DNA of 22,518 bases, from the IMG/VR virus record IMGVR_UViG_3300031841_005406, positions 1 to 22,518 of that record; one strand, 5' to 3'. The notes under the pieces are model-generated. The model was not told where the DNA came from, ran no database searches, and worked only from the letters and a program-made list of their open reading frames with translations. This document shows positions 14,900-22,302 of the stretch, one piece after another; the stretch's first letter is position 1, and each line of letters opens with the position of its first letter. The stretch is from a virus. Position numbers and translations under genes: made by a program.

Positions 14900-15048
14900 A
14901 CTAGCTCCTTAGAAGTAATGAATTTGGTCCTGGTAGAAGAAAGATTTGGTCATATGATATGATAAATCGTTGGTTAGAGGAAGCAAGGACCATGTTAGTA
15001 TCAGTTATCTAATAAATACACCGTCAAGACGAATGATAAAAACCTTTT
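14900..15048 (-). promoter_or_regulatory. Non-coding leader of the reductase gene with a weak promoter and repeat motifs
   Basis: This 149-base gap is the longest non-coding stretch. On the minus strand a TTGACG at 15027-15022 is followed, after 19 bases, by GATACT at 15002-14997. This is a weak sigma-70-like pair. Nearer the gene, ATTTGGTC (plus strand) occurs at 14922-14929 and 14944-14951, a 22-base spacing, and the inverted AGGACCA lies at 14986-14992. AAGGAG at 14910-14905 is the ribosome-binding site. No tRNA, terminator hairpin with T-run, or B12-box was seen. Confidence 0.45.
14922..14951. repeat. Direct repeat ATTTGGTC x2 (22-base period)
   Basis: Two exact eight-base copies (14922-14929 and 14944-14951) are spaced about two helical turns apart. 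A third, inverted copy of the core (AGGACCA, 14986-14992, matching TGGTCCT at 14925-14931) lies upstream. They are small enough to be chance, but they sit in the one real regulatory gap before the reductase gene. Confidence 0.4.
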
Positions 15049-15513
15049 TTAAAAATCTATTTCTCTAATCCAATCAAAATTTGGTGTATATCGAACAACC
15101 TCTATTCCTGTTTGTTCAACAAAAAAATCGAATCTATTTTTGGATTCTTTATCAAAAAGTTTTGTGCCGTGACTATTTGACATGACAACTTTTTTTATTC
15201 CCTCTTGCCATAGAGCCATAATGCAATCATTACAGCTTTGTCCAGTTACATAGGCAATACCATTATCTGGTCTGATCACACAGTTACTTAAAGCATTTCT
15301 TTCTGCATGGATCATCCAGTGGTATTTTTCTGGTCTATGGATGGGTAATTTAGAATCTTCCATGCCTTTTGGGAAACCATTATAGCCAACACCTAAAATT
15401 CTATGATTTTGATCTGTAATTACGCAACCGTGTTGGGTGTGTATATCGTGACTTCTTTGAGAAATCACTTTCGCTAATCCTAAAAAATAATCTATCCAGT
15501 TTGGTCTGCTCAT
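15049..15513 (-). CDS. dCMP deaminase (cytidine/deoxycytidylate deaminase family)
   Basis: The enzyme converts dCMP to dUMP, feeding thymidylate synthesis. The 154-residue protein has the zinc-dependent deaminase motif: H69-A-E71 (IHAERN) and C94/C97 (SCNDC), with E71 as proton shuttle. The N-terminal part (DIHTQHGCVITDQNHRILGVGYNGFPKG) is the typical dCMP deaminase beginning. It has PCxxC replaced by SCNDC, which does not remove a ligand. The predicted transcription start lies at or next to the ATG at 15513, and there is no good Shine-Dalgarno, so the message may be leaderless. It is the first gene of the nucleotide/replication unit and is followed by the 149-base gap and the reductase. Confidence 0.9.
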   Translation of the reverse strand: MSRPNWIDYFLGLAKVISQRSHDIHTQHGCVITDQNHRILGVGYNGFPKGMEDSKLPIHRPEKYHWMIHAERNALSNCVIRPDNGIAYVTGQSCNDCIMALWQEGIKKVVMSNSHGTKLFDKESKNRFDFFVEQTGIEVVRYTPNFDWIREIDF

Positions 15514-15519
15514 ACAACT

Positions 15520-15547
15520 AATATAACCTAGTGTGTCGAGTTGTCAA
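15520..15547 (-). promoter_or_regulatory. Strong sigma-70-type promoter upstream of dCMP deaminase
   Basis: Reading the minus strand, TTGACA (15547-15542, perfect -35) is followed by a 16-base spacer and TATATT (15525-15520, one mismatch to TATAAT). Transcription would begin about six to seven bases further on, near 15513, the first base of the dCMP deaminase ATG. It lies in the 41-base gap after the sulfotransferase gene, dividing the glycan cassette from the replication unit. Confidence 0.7.
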
Positions 15548-15554
15548 TACCGTT

Positions 15555-16349
15555 CTATAAGAACATCAGTTTTTTTTGCAAATCGAACACTGGCTCACAA
15601 AATATAGCAGGCCAATTCTCTATTGTTACATCATCATTAAGAAAAACTTCCAAGTCAATTTTTTTAACATAGTCCATAAATTGTAGTGGATTTACAAAAT
15701 TATTTTGTATGTTATTGTCGGATATTTTCATTGTGGTCATATTTTCAAGCATTTTTGGATCAAAATCCACTTCAAGAAAGTTACATATTGAAAGTATCGT
15801 CTCTTCTGTTTGAGTGCATAATTCTTCATAATTAATTGTGATTACGTTCGGTTTATTAATTAGTAATTCATATATTAACTTTGTTGACATCATATAGTAT
15901 GTTATATATTGATAAAAGAAAGCTTGTGCTTGTGGATCAAATAAGATTTTTGGAATAGATCTTTCTTGTTGTATATTCGCTTCTTTATAGATTTCTATTA
16001 ATTTGAGTTGATTGATTTTTGAGATATATTGTTTGATGGCATTTTTTCTATACAAGAATACAACTTTAATATCATCATTTGAATATAGATATTTAGTTAC
16101 TTCTGGATAATAATTATGCTGGTTAGGATACTTGAATTTAAAGCCAACATTTTTTCCATTAGGAATATGGTAATGTTTTAGTATTTCATATAGAGAATTT
16201 TTAGGATGATAAGCTTGTTTATTCTTGATACGTTCATCTGGAGTAGCTAGAAGTTCAAAGAAACATTTAATATCTGGATGTTTATTCAGAATATGGCATA
16301 GCATTGTTGAGCCAGTACGCTCATAAAAAGATATAAAAAACTTTTTCAT
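15555..16349 (-). CDS. Sulfotransferase
   Basis: The 264-residue protein is a PAPS-dependent sulfotransferase of the Stf0/carbohydrate type. The N-terminal ERTGSTMLCHILNKHPDI (about 10-27) is the 5'-phosphosulfate binding loop. A second region VVFLYRKNAIKQYISKIN (about 95-112) resembles the 3'-phosphate binding motif (R...S). The fold is cytoplasmic, with no signal or membrane segment. It is the last gene of the glycan cassette, overlaps the large glycosyltransferase (ATGA at 16349), and could add sulfate to the sugar or to a host or phage surface glycan. The coding sequence is very rich in Asn, Ile and Lys, apparently more AT-rich than the replication genes, a possible sign of separate acquisition. 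Confidence 0.83.
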   Translation of the reverse strand: MKKFFISFYERTGSTMLCHILNKHPDIKCFFELLATPDERIKNKQAYHPKNSLYEILKHYHIPNGKNVGFKFKYPNQHNYYPEVTKYLYSNDDIKVVFLYRKNAIKQYISKINQLKLIEIYKEANIQQERSIPKILFDPQAQAFFYQYITYYMMSTKLIYELLINKPNVITINYEELCTQTEETILSICNFLEVDFDPKMLENMTTMKISDNNIQNNFVNPLQFMDYVKKIDLEVFLNDDVTIENWPAIFCEPVFDLQKKLMFL

Positions 16350-18553
16350 ATTAATGCTACTTTTTTATTATGGGTTATTAGATATCCTATATATCTTTCA
16401 ATAGCATGATCAAACATATAGTCTGGTATGCCGATTTTATGATAGCGGTCTTGTAATTCAAAGAAGTTTTTAGGTTGGTATTTTAAAAATATGTCTCTAG
16501 CATCCTGGTCTATTTTTTTATATATTGGATGATTTTTTCTATCTATATAGCATTTATCAAAAAGGTCTTTATTGGCCATGCATTGTTGCCAGAATTTATC
16601 ATCAGTATTAATATCTGTTAAATTGCTTTTGATATATTCTATGTTGTTCTTAAGATCATTTAGATTTTTCATTTGTGTCATAAAACATGTACCAGAAATA
16701 TATTTAAACGAAATATTTGCCAGATGCTGCATGAAATTGTGTTCTAGGAATATCTCTGTATTCATATCATTTTCATCGCAATTGGAATAATAGTTTTTGG
16801 AAACAACTGTATCAAATTTATCATAGTCTAAAACATAAAGTATCTTATATAGTTCTTCTCTCCATAAAAAATTGGTTTTATTATGTATATACGTAATGTA
16901 TTCGTCATCTGGAATTGAAAATTTATCTACTAAATCTAGCAGGCCTCCTATATCAAATCCCTTATTCTCTCTTTTTAGTATATGTATTCTTTCTTTAAAT
17001 TCATGATCAAACTTTTGAGCTATGATATCTATATTGTCCAAATTTGATACCGCTAAGTAAATATTCTCAATATTCTGGTCTAGAATTAATTTATTGTGTA
17101 TCAAGTTAACAAAATATTGTATCTCAGCATCATTTTTATGATAGTAAGAAATTAGTAGATTATTTTTGTGTTTCTGTAGGTTGGAGAATTTGAATCTCGG
17201 ATAACCAATGAAGCTATCTAATATGTAGTTCTTATTTTTAGATGTCTGATTTTTTATCTTGTTAAGGGGCATTTTCTTCAGTGCTTTTGTTATTTTTTTG
17301 GGATCGTTATTATGATCAGTAATTACTGTTACATTTTCTAGGTTATCAATATCGTGCTTATATTTAATATTTTCATCTAGTAAAATTATCTTATTATTCA
17401 TTAATAGATTTTCTAATATCACTATAGGACAAGGATCTCTTTTACTAGTAAGCAAGAAATAGTCTATGTTATTAAAATGATCAAAGGGATCAGCTGTTTC
17501 TTCTATACATATTAAATTTGGCGGTGTGTTATCGGATACTATGTTGCCTCCGATCCAAATAAAATCATATGATGGATTGAGCTTAGAAAGAGCTACAAAT
17601 AGTTCTGGATTCTTTCTCCTGCAGTTAGTGCCGCACATTCCTATTTGAATTCTTTTTGTCTGTTTAATATCTGTGTTGATAGATAATATTTTCTCAGATC
17701 TACTATGTGATAAAAATTCTGGACACAGCAAAACTTTTTTATGTCTATAAACACCAAGATCTTCGGCAATCTGCTTTGCAACAAATATTGTACTATATGA
17801 CTGATCAATTATATTCTTAAACTTATTTTGTTCGTCAGTTTTTAGAGATCTGTATATGTCCTCTTTACATTCGTGAAAATGAAAGATAGTCTTATGTAAA
17901 TATGTTGTGAAATTATCTATGTGTTTAAATATGGGACTTAGTGAATTAGAATAGACAATATTGATAGAAGCAATATTATCTAATATATTTTTTAGTTTAA
18001 GTGGGTCATTAAAATGATAATATCTTTTGATGTTCTTATTTATATCATAATATTCATTCGGTACACAGTCTACAAAAATCAAATTTTTATTGTATCTATA
18101 TAGCCAATTAGCGAAGTCCTGCAAAAACATTGGAGCGCCGGTTAGACTAGATTGATGATTGATTAATACTGTATAGTTTTCATATCTAGATTTATTCTCT
18201 TGTGTGGGCAGTCTTAATAGATTACGAATCTGCTCGTAGTTAAACGAGGATCTAAATTGACGATTTTCTCTATGTCCATATGATCTATAGTGCATTTCTA
18301 GCTTCGATTTATCATTACGAAAATGATGATCTAAATCAGGATTTAATATGCCATAGATTCTATAATCAAAATCTTCTGGTAGTTTATCTAAAAAATGATC
18401 AAGTCGATAGATCCTGCCTTCATCTATACCATGTTTTAGGTAGTGTGTTTCTGCTTGTTGCTGATTGCATAAACCATTTTTTGTAAGATCATGATTAAGC
18501 TGAAGATAAATTTTCCAGTCAAAATCTGGTGGTATACTACTTTCTTTTTTCAT
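16346..18553 (-). CDS. Multidomain glycosyltransferase: N-terminal repeats, GT4-like domain, RgpF-like C-terminus
   Basis: This 735-residue protein has three parts. Two tandem repeats of a motif often attached to surface-glycan enzymes lie at about 11-50 (DFDWKIYLQLNHDL...HYLKHGIDEGR) and 61-100 (DFDYRIYGILNPDL...HYRSYGHRENR). A GT-B glycosyltransferase region (about 125-440) follows, with VLINHQSSLTGAP near 129-141, GMCGTNCRRKNPELF at 305-319, and RDPCPIVILENLL at 372-384 (the family-4 donor-site acidic motif). The rest (about 465-735) matches the RgpF rhamnan-synthesis family, with LLISYYHKND, KRENKGFDIGGLLD at 527-540 and ITYIHNKTN at 553-561. It may build a rhamnose-like polymer or side chain from the sugar nucleotide made by its neighbours. 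Acceptor and linkage are unknown. Confidence 0.85.
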   Translation of the reverse strand: MKKESSIPPDFDWKIYLQLNHDLTKNGLCNQQQAETHYLKHGIDEGRIYRLDHFLDKLPEDFDYRIYGILNPDLDHHFRNDKSKLEMHYRSYGHRENRQFRSSFNYEQIRNLLRLPTQENKSRYENYTVLINHQSSLTGAPMFLQDFANWLYRYNKNLIFVDCVPNEYYDINKNIKRYYHFNDPLKLKNILDNIASINIVYSNSLSPIFKHIDNFTTYLHKTIFHFHECKEDIYRSLKTDEQNKFKNIIDQSYSTIFVAKQIAEDLGVYRHKKVLLCPEFLSHSRSEKILSINTDIKQTKRIQIGMCGTNCRRKNPELFVALSKLNPSYDFIWIGGNIVSDNTPPNLICIEETADPFDHFNNIDYFLLTSKRDPCPIVILENLLMNNKIILLDENIKYKHDIDNLENVTVITDHNNDPKKITKALKKMPLNKIKNQTSKNKNYILDSFIGYPRFKFSNLQKHKNNLLISYYHKNDAEIQYFVNLIHNKLILDQNIENIYLAVSNLDNIDIIAQKFDHEFKERIHILKRENKGFDIGGLLDLVDKFSIPDDEYITYIHNKTNFLWREELYKILYVLDYDKFDTVVSKNYYSNCDENDMNTEIFLEHNFMQHLANISFKYISGTCFMTQMKNLNDLKNNIEYIKSNLTDINTDDKFWQQCMANKDLFDKCYIDRKNHPIYKKIDQDARDIFLKYQPKNFFELQDRYHKIGIPDYMFDHAIERYIGYLITHNKKVALI

Positions 18554-19038
18554 TAATTACAAATATTTTGATCTTTTGTTGATATAATCTCAGGTTGCAT
18601 TGGCCAATTGATGTCGTAATTTTTCCAACAATATGCCTCATCTAAATTTTTATCATATTCTTGATCTTGTTGGTACACAAGTACGCTATCTTCCAAAGCA
18701 AGAAACGCATGGCCACAATACGGAGGAATATATAGACTATTGAGTACTTGCTCGCTAAGACACAAACCAAAATATTGATTATGTGTTTTGCTATCAGGTC
18801 TTAAGTCAACACAAACATCGTACACTGTTCCTTTTACGCATGTTACTAGTTTTGCGTATGGAGTCCTATGTATGCCTCTTAGAACTCCTTTTTTAGAAAA
18901 ACTGTAATTAGACTGAGCATTTTTAAGCTGTGGCAATTTAGAAACCTTAAATATTTCCGAAAAAATTCCCCTATCGTCTTTAAATTGTTCTGGTTCGATC
19001 CAGACGCAATCAGATATATGTGTAGTATTTATCTGCAT
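18553..19038 (-). CDS. RmlC-type dTDP-4-keto-6-deoxyhexose 3,5-epimerase
   Basis: The 161-residue protein has the RmlC cupin signatures. EQFKDDRGIFSEIF lies at 17-30, KGVLRGIHRTP near 50-60 with the likely catalytic His, VYDVCVDLRPDSKTH near 72-86, and IPPYCGHAFLALED near 104-117. It would epimerise the 4-keto-6-deoxy sugar produced by the RmlB-type dehydratase two genes upstream. It is shorter than bacterial RmlC (about 180 residues) and has a compact C-terminus. Its product may therefore be an epimer at one centre only (FdtA/RmlC relatives differ), which sequence alone does not settle. AGGT precedes the ATG. Its stop overlaps the next start (TAATG). Confidence 0.87.
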   Translation of the reverse strand: MQINTTHISDCVWIEPEQFKDDRGIFSEIFKVSKLPQLKNAQSNYSFSKKGVLRGIHRTPYAKLVTCVKGTVYDVCVDLRPDSKTHNQYFGLCLSEQVLNSLYIPPYCGHAFLALEDSVLVYQQDQEYDKNLDEAYCWKNYDINWPMQPEIISTKDQNICN

Positions 19039-19046
19039 TTAATTAC

Positions 19047-19907
19047 CTATATTTCGACTACTAGAGTATTCATTATGTGGTAATGACATAATCCTCCTAA
19101 ATTTTTAAATACAAAATTCTTATGACTACCATCATGAACATGATGTTTATGTACTATGTTCAAAAGCTTGGTTAGGTCTTCTGGAGATAGAAGTTGTTGT
19201 TTTTTGATATCCTGAGACAGTATTGTTTTAGCTAAGTATGCTTCGCAAGCACAACCCTCTCCTTCAGATAAACCAGCATCTTGACCTTGCAGGACATCCC
19301 AAGGATAACATGCAGGATTTTCCTGTTTAGCGAGATCATACCTTTCTTTCATATTTAGTATATCTTTATGTTCTGGCAACCATTTTGGTAAATTATTTCT
19401 GTAGATATAGTGATTAGTCTGTGGATAAAAATATGTTTGATCTAGTATAGCGGCGTGAGCCTCTTCCAATGTATACTTGTCAAATATCGCATATCCAATA
19501 TTATTTACATAAAAGAAATCACATGTTTCATCTATGTCTATGTCTAGTATGGTTTCATTTGCGAGTACATCCATAGAAAATTTCCATACATATTCTACAT
19601 TTGGATCACCTTTGCAATATTCATAAATTTGTCTGTCTAGATCCATTGCTCCAAATGCAAGTCCAAGATTAGTCTCCGCAAACACTAATATGGGAACAGG
19701 CCTAAAGTCTTCCTGTTTAAATCTATCAATCAAAAAATCGCAATATTTACGATCGCCATTTGCACTAAAAAGAATATGAGTAAAGTTTTCTAGCCAGTGC
19801 ATATTTGCTCGTAAATAGCCTAGAGTTTTGTCTACATTCTTAGATTCTTCTATTGTTAAGACAAAAGCCGCAATAGAATCAGAAATTATATTTTTTAGTT
19901 TCATCAT
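19047..19907 (-). CDS. Probable glycosyltransferase (GT-A-like), family uncertain
   Basis: The 286-residue protein resembles GT-A enzymes: an early strand (AAFVLTIEESKNVDKTLGYL), a middle ETNLGLAFGAMDLDR, and YVWKFSMDVLANETILDIDID, where acidic residues could serve as a metal-binding DxD-like motif. The C-terminal part is rich in His and Cys (CACEAY, HKHHVHDGSH), which could bind metal but is not a known motif. A second ATG three bases downstream (19904) is equally possible. It overlaps the RmlB-type gene by 29 bases and lies between it and the epimerase gene. The exact family is unrecognised; a phage-specific sugar transferase is the best guess. Confidence 0.65.
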   Translation of the reverse strand: MMKLKNIISDSIAAFVLTIEESKNVDKTLGYLRANMHWLENFTHILFSANGDRKYCDFLIDRFKQEDFRPVPILVFAETNLGLAFGAMDLDRQIYEYCKGDPNVEYVWKFSMDVLANETILDIDIDETCDFFYVNNIGYAIFDKYTLEEAHAAILDQTYFYPQTNHYIYRNNLPKWLPEHKDILNMKERYDLAKQENPACYPWDVLQGQDAGLSEGEGCACEAYLAKTILSQDIKKQQLLSPEDLTKLLNIVHKHHVHDGSHKNFVFKNLGGLCHYHIMNTLVVEI

Positions 19908-20886
19908 TTATCATCCAGTCTATTGTTGTTTTAAGTGATGTTTGAAAATCTATTGGCTGTTTCCAACCCATATCTCTTAGTTTTGACCCATCTAAACTAT
20001 ATCTTCTATCATGTCCTGGTCTAGCTTTATCGCAATCGACATATTGTATGCGAGCTTCTTTGTTCATAAGTCTAGCTATCTCTTTAACTAGATCATCATT
20101 GTTCATTTCACGATCACCTACTACATTATAATGCTCTCCAGGCTTACCATGATTTAGTAAAAACAGAGTAGCATTTGCAGCATTACGGGCATGTAGCCAA
20201 TGTCTTTGTCCAACATATAAAACCCTATTATTGTCATCCATCTTGGCATGAATCTGTACAATCTTATCTTCATTAATTAGTCCTATGGCCTTAGCTACTA
20301 ATTTTTCTTTGTGTTGTCTAGCTCCATATAGATTCATCGTATATGTGTGAATAATTGGTAGATTATATGTATTCCAATATGCAATACCTGCTGCTCCTTG
20401 ACCAGCCTTACTGGCGCTATAAGGATTACTAGGTCGCCACCTATCATCTTCTTTAAAGTCATAACCATCTGGAGCGGGACCGAAAACTTCGTCTGTTAAG
20501 TAGTTAATAAATAAGGCATTTGGATTGGTTTGTCTGTACCATTCTAATAAATTAACAGTACCCATCACATTGTCTTCAAAAAATTGTTTAGGATGTTCTA
20601 TGCTTCTAGTAACATGACTGTTTGCTGCTATATGAGCCACGTAATCAACTGCACCGATTGCTTCTATCGTATGAGGAGGTAGTTCAAATTTTAGATCATG
20701 AAAAATCAATTTAACTCTGTCTGCATGTTCTCTTACATGTAAGCTGTTAAGCAGCCTTTCTAAATCTCCAACATAAGTTAATCTACATAAGCATTTGATA
20801 TCCCAATCAGTATTTAGAAGCAACTCTTCAACAAAATGAGACCCTAAGAAGCCTGCGGCTCCTGTTACTAGAATAGACTTTGGCAT
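19879..20886 (-). CDS. RmlB-type NAD-dependent dTDP-glucose 4,6-dehydratase
   Basis: The enzyme removes water from a nucleotide-hexose to give the 4-keto-6-deoxy sugar, the step before the RmlC-type epimerase. It has 335 residues, close to RmlB (about 350). The NAD-binding loop GAAGFLG is at 9-15. AANSHVTRSIEHP at 87-99 matches the substrate-site stretch of RmlB. TDE at 131-133 are the RmlB-type active-site acids, and Y156/K160 (NPYSASK) complete the catalytic triad. The TDE triplet favours RmlB over other epimerases and GDP-mannose dehydratase. The ATG overlaps the upstream stop (TAATG) and is preceded by AAGGAA. The rest of a rhamnose pathway (RmlA, RmlD) is not in the window, so the host may supply it. 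Confidence 0.9.
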   Translation of the reverse strand: MPKSILVTGAAGFLGSHFVEELLLNTDWDIKCLCRLTYVGDLERLLNSLHVREHADRVKLIFHDLKFELPPHTIEAIGAVDYVAHIAANSHVTRSIEHPKQFFEDNVMGTVNLLEWYRQTNPNALFINYLTDEVFGPAPDGYDFKEDDRWRPSNPYSASKAGQGAAGIAYWNTYNLPIIHTYTMNLYGARQHKEKLVAKAIGLINEDKIVQIHAKMDDNNRVLYVGQRHWLHARNAANATLFLLNHGKPGEHYNVVGDREMNNDDLVKEIARLMNKEARIQYVDCDKARPGHDRRYSLDGSKLRDMGWKQPIDFQTSLKTTIDWMINDETKKYNF

Positions 20887-21665
20887 TATATGTTCCTTAG
20901 TAATTTTGAATTATTTATTGGGTTATGTTGTGCTAGCTGACCCCATTTGTATTTAAAATATAAATGACACTGTTTTTCGTCTTCTTGTGATTTAGCAATT
21001 TTTTCAGGAGTCTTATGAGTAACTGATACAAAATGGTAAAACATACATTGGTAGGTTCTTAGCATTTTAAGACCATTCATTTCACACTTCATAAAAAATT
21101 CCCAATCTGCAACCATCCCAGGCAATCCAGGATAATCGCTATCAAATCCTCCACATCTTAAATAGTTTAATTTATTGATTAGGATAGGGAATGTTGATCC
21201 TGTATATTCGATTATATTTTTTCTGTTCTCAAGTTCATATTTCCAAAATTTTTCTAGATCAAAGACACTAGGATCTCTACCAAGATCGCAAATGTGAAAT
21301 TGTCTGAACATACTATTATAAGGTTCTATTTGATTTGGCGTAACCACGCTTTCGTCTAAGTTTAGTTTAGACAATATAGTATCCCAGTTTTTTGGAAAAA
21401 CATTATCATCATTAACTATAAGAATATTATTGTACTGTGCATTATACACACCTATATTTGTTGCTTTACAAGTACCAACATTTTTTTCTAAAACAACTGC
21501 CTTCACATATGGTATATATTTACTAAGAGTATCTTTATTACTATCTATATCTCCATCTACTACAACAAGGATTTCATTGTTTGATTCTTGTCCTTCAGTA
21601 GCAGACTTTAGGCACAAATCTAAAGCACTAGGTGAATTTAGTGTGGGAATAATGACACTAATCAT
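20886..21665 (-). CDS. Family-2 glycosyltransferase
   Basis: The 259-residue protein has the GT2 nucleotide-binding opening (ISVIIPTLNSPSALDLCLKS, 2-21), a VVVDGDID strand, KNVGTCKATNIGV near 61-73, and the metal-binding acids in VNDDNVFPKNWD near 84-95. The later WEFFMKCEMNGLKMLR segment fits the acceptor-site ED/WD region. There is no membrane helix, so it is a soluble transferase. It overlaps the oxygenase upstream by eight bases and shares TAATG with the RmlB-type gene. It is likely to transfer the sugar made by the cassette, but donor and acceptor are not readable. Confidence 0.88.
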   Translation of the reverse strand: MISVIIPTLNSPSALDLCLKSATEGQESNNEILVVVDGDIDSNKDTLSKYIPYVKAVVLEKNVGTCKATNIGVYNAQYNNILIVNDDNVFPKNWDTILSKLNLDESVVTPNQIEPYNSMFRQFHICDLGRDPSVFDLEKFWKYELENRKNIIEYTGSTFPILINKLNYLRCGGFDSDYPGLPGMVADWEFFMKCEMNGLKMLRTYQCMFYHFVSVTHKTPEKIAKSQEDEKQCHLYFKYKWGQLAQHNPINNSKLLRNI

Positions 21666-22302
21666 AAAGCTCGTAATATTCTCCTATTTTAAATTTCTTC
21701 TTCAGATTGATAGATCCATGCTCGCTAGGTAAATAGTTTTTGTATTCTATTACTCTGAAATCTATACTGATTCTGGTCTTGCCAGTTTCATTAAGTTTAT
21801 TCCCATGTAGTAAATTTGGGCCATCCCATTGAATAAATTCTCCATATTTGCAGTTCATTGGAGCAAAGTCTTTTTTATCTTCTTCAGACTCTACCCATAT
21901 AGTATTGGTATCGAAGGCATCTGTAAAGGGCAAGAAGAAATTAAGTTCTTTGACTTGTTCGGCCCATTCTCCGTCTCTATACCATTTATCTTTATGATAC
22001 TCACCTACTGCGATATTGTTTGGATAACATATTCTGAATGTAGGCTTCTTTTGTACAACTATTTTGTTTGAATAAAGTGGTCTAACATGTTCACTAATAA
22101 ACCTTTGATATTTATCTAAAAAGGAACTGTTTGTCATCCATTCATAAAAAAGTTTGTGATGTATTGTTGATTGATCGCTTTCTCTTTTTAATATTTCTAT
22201 ATCACTACTAATATTTGCAAGATTCTGTACATTAAATATCTTTGCCAATTCATTTGCAAAATTATACTTGGATACATCATATGTATTTTTAGATATATAC
22301 AT
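21658..22302 (-). CDS. StrG-like Fe(II)/2-oxoglutarate-type oxygenase
   Basis: The 214-residue protein resembles StrG-type proteins (named from streptomycin biosynthesis). The likely iron triad is H103 and D105 (YHKDKWY) and H166 (LLHGNKLNETGKTRISIDFRV). R177 or R183 is a candidate 2-oxoglutarate ligand, and NNIAVGEYHKDK precedes the first pair. The double-stranded beta-helix core spans about residues 85-185. It could hydroxylate a sugar, nucleotide sugar or peptide. Location beside glycosyltransferases and the RmlB-type dehydratase favours a sugar. It overlaps the preceding gene by 14 bases. Its exact substrate is unknown, and a phytanoyl-dioxygenase relative is the alternative. Confidence 0.8.
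   Translation of the reverse strand: MYISKNTYDVSKYNFANELAKIFNVQNLANISSDIEILKRESDQSTIHHKLFYEWMTNSSFLDKYQRFISEHVRPLYSNKIVVQKKPTFRICYPNNIAVGEYHKDKWYRDGEWAEQVKELNFFLPFTDAFDTNTIWVESEEDKKDFAPMNCKYGEFIQWDGPNLLHGNKLNETGKTRISIDFRVIEYKNYLPSEHGSINLKKKFKIGEYYELYD

Noticed and set aside
14900-15048. Possible adenosylcobalamin riboswitch before the B12-dependent reductase
   Set aside because: The gap is only 149 bases and I see no B12-box-like string or the expected long pairing elements; cobalamin aptamers are usually larger.
15549-15563. Short hairpin (GTTCT...AGAAC) at the end of the sulfotransferase gene as a terminator
   Set aside because: The stem is only five pairs, there is no following T-run, and the strong promoter follows at once; not enough to call a terminator.
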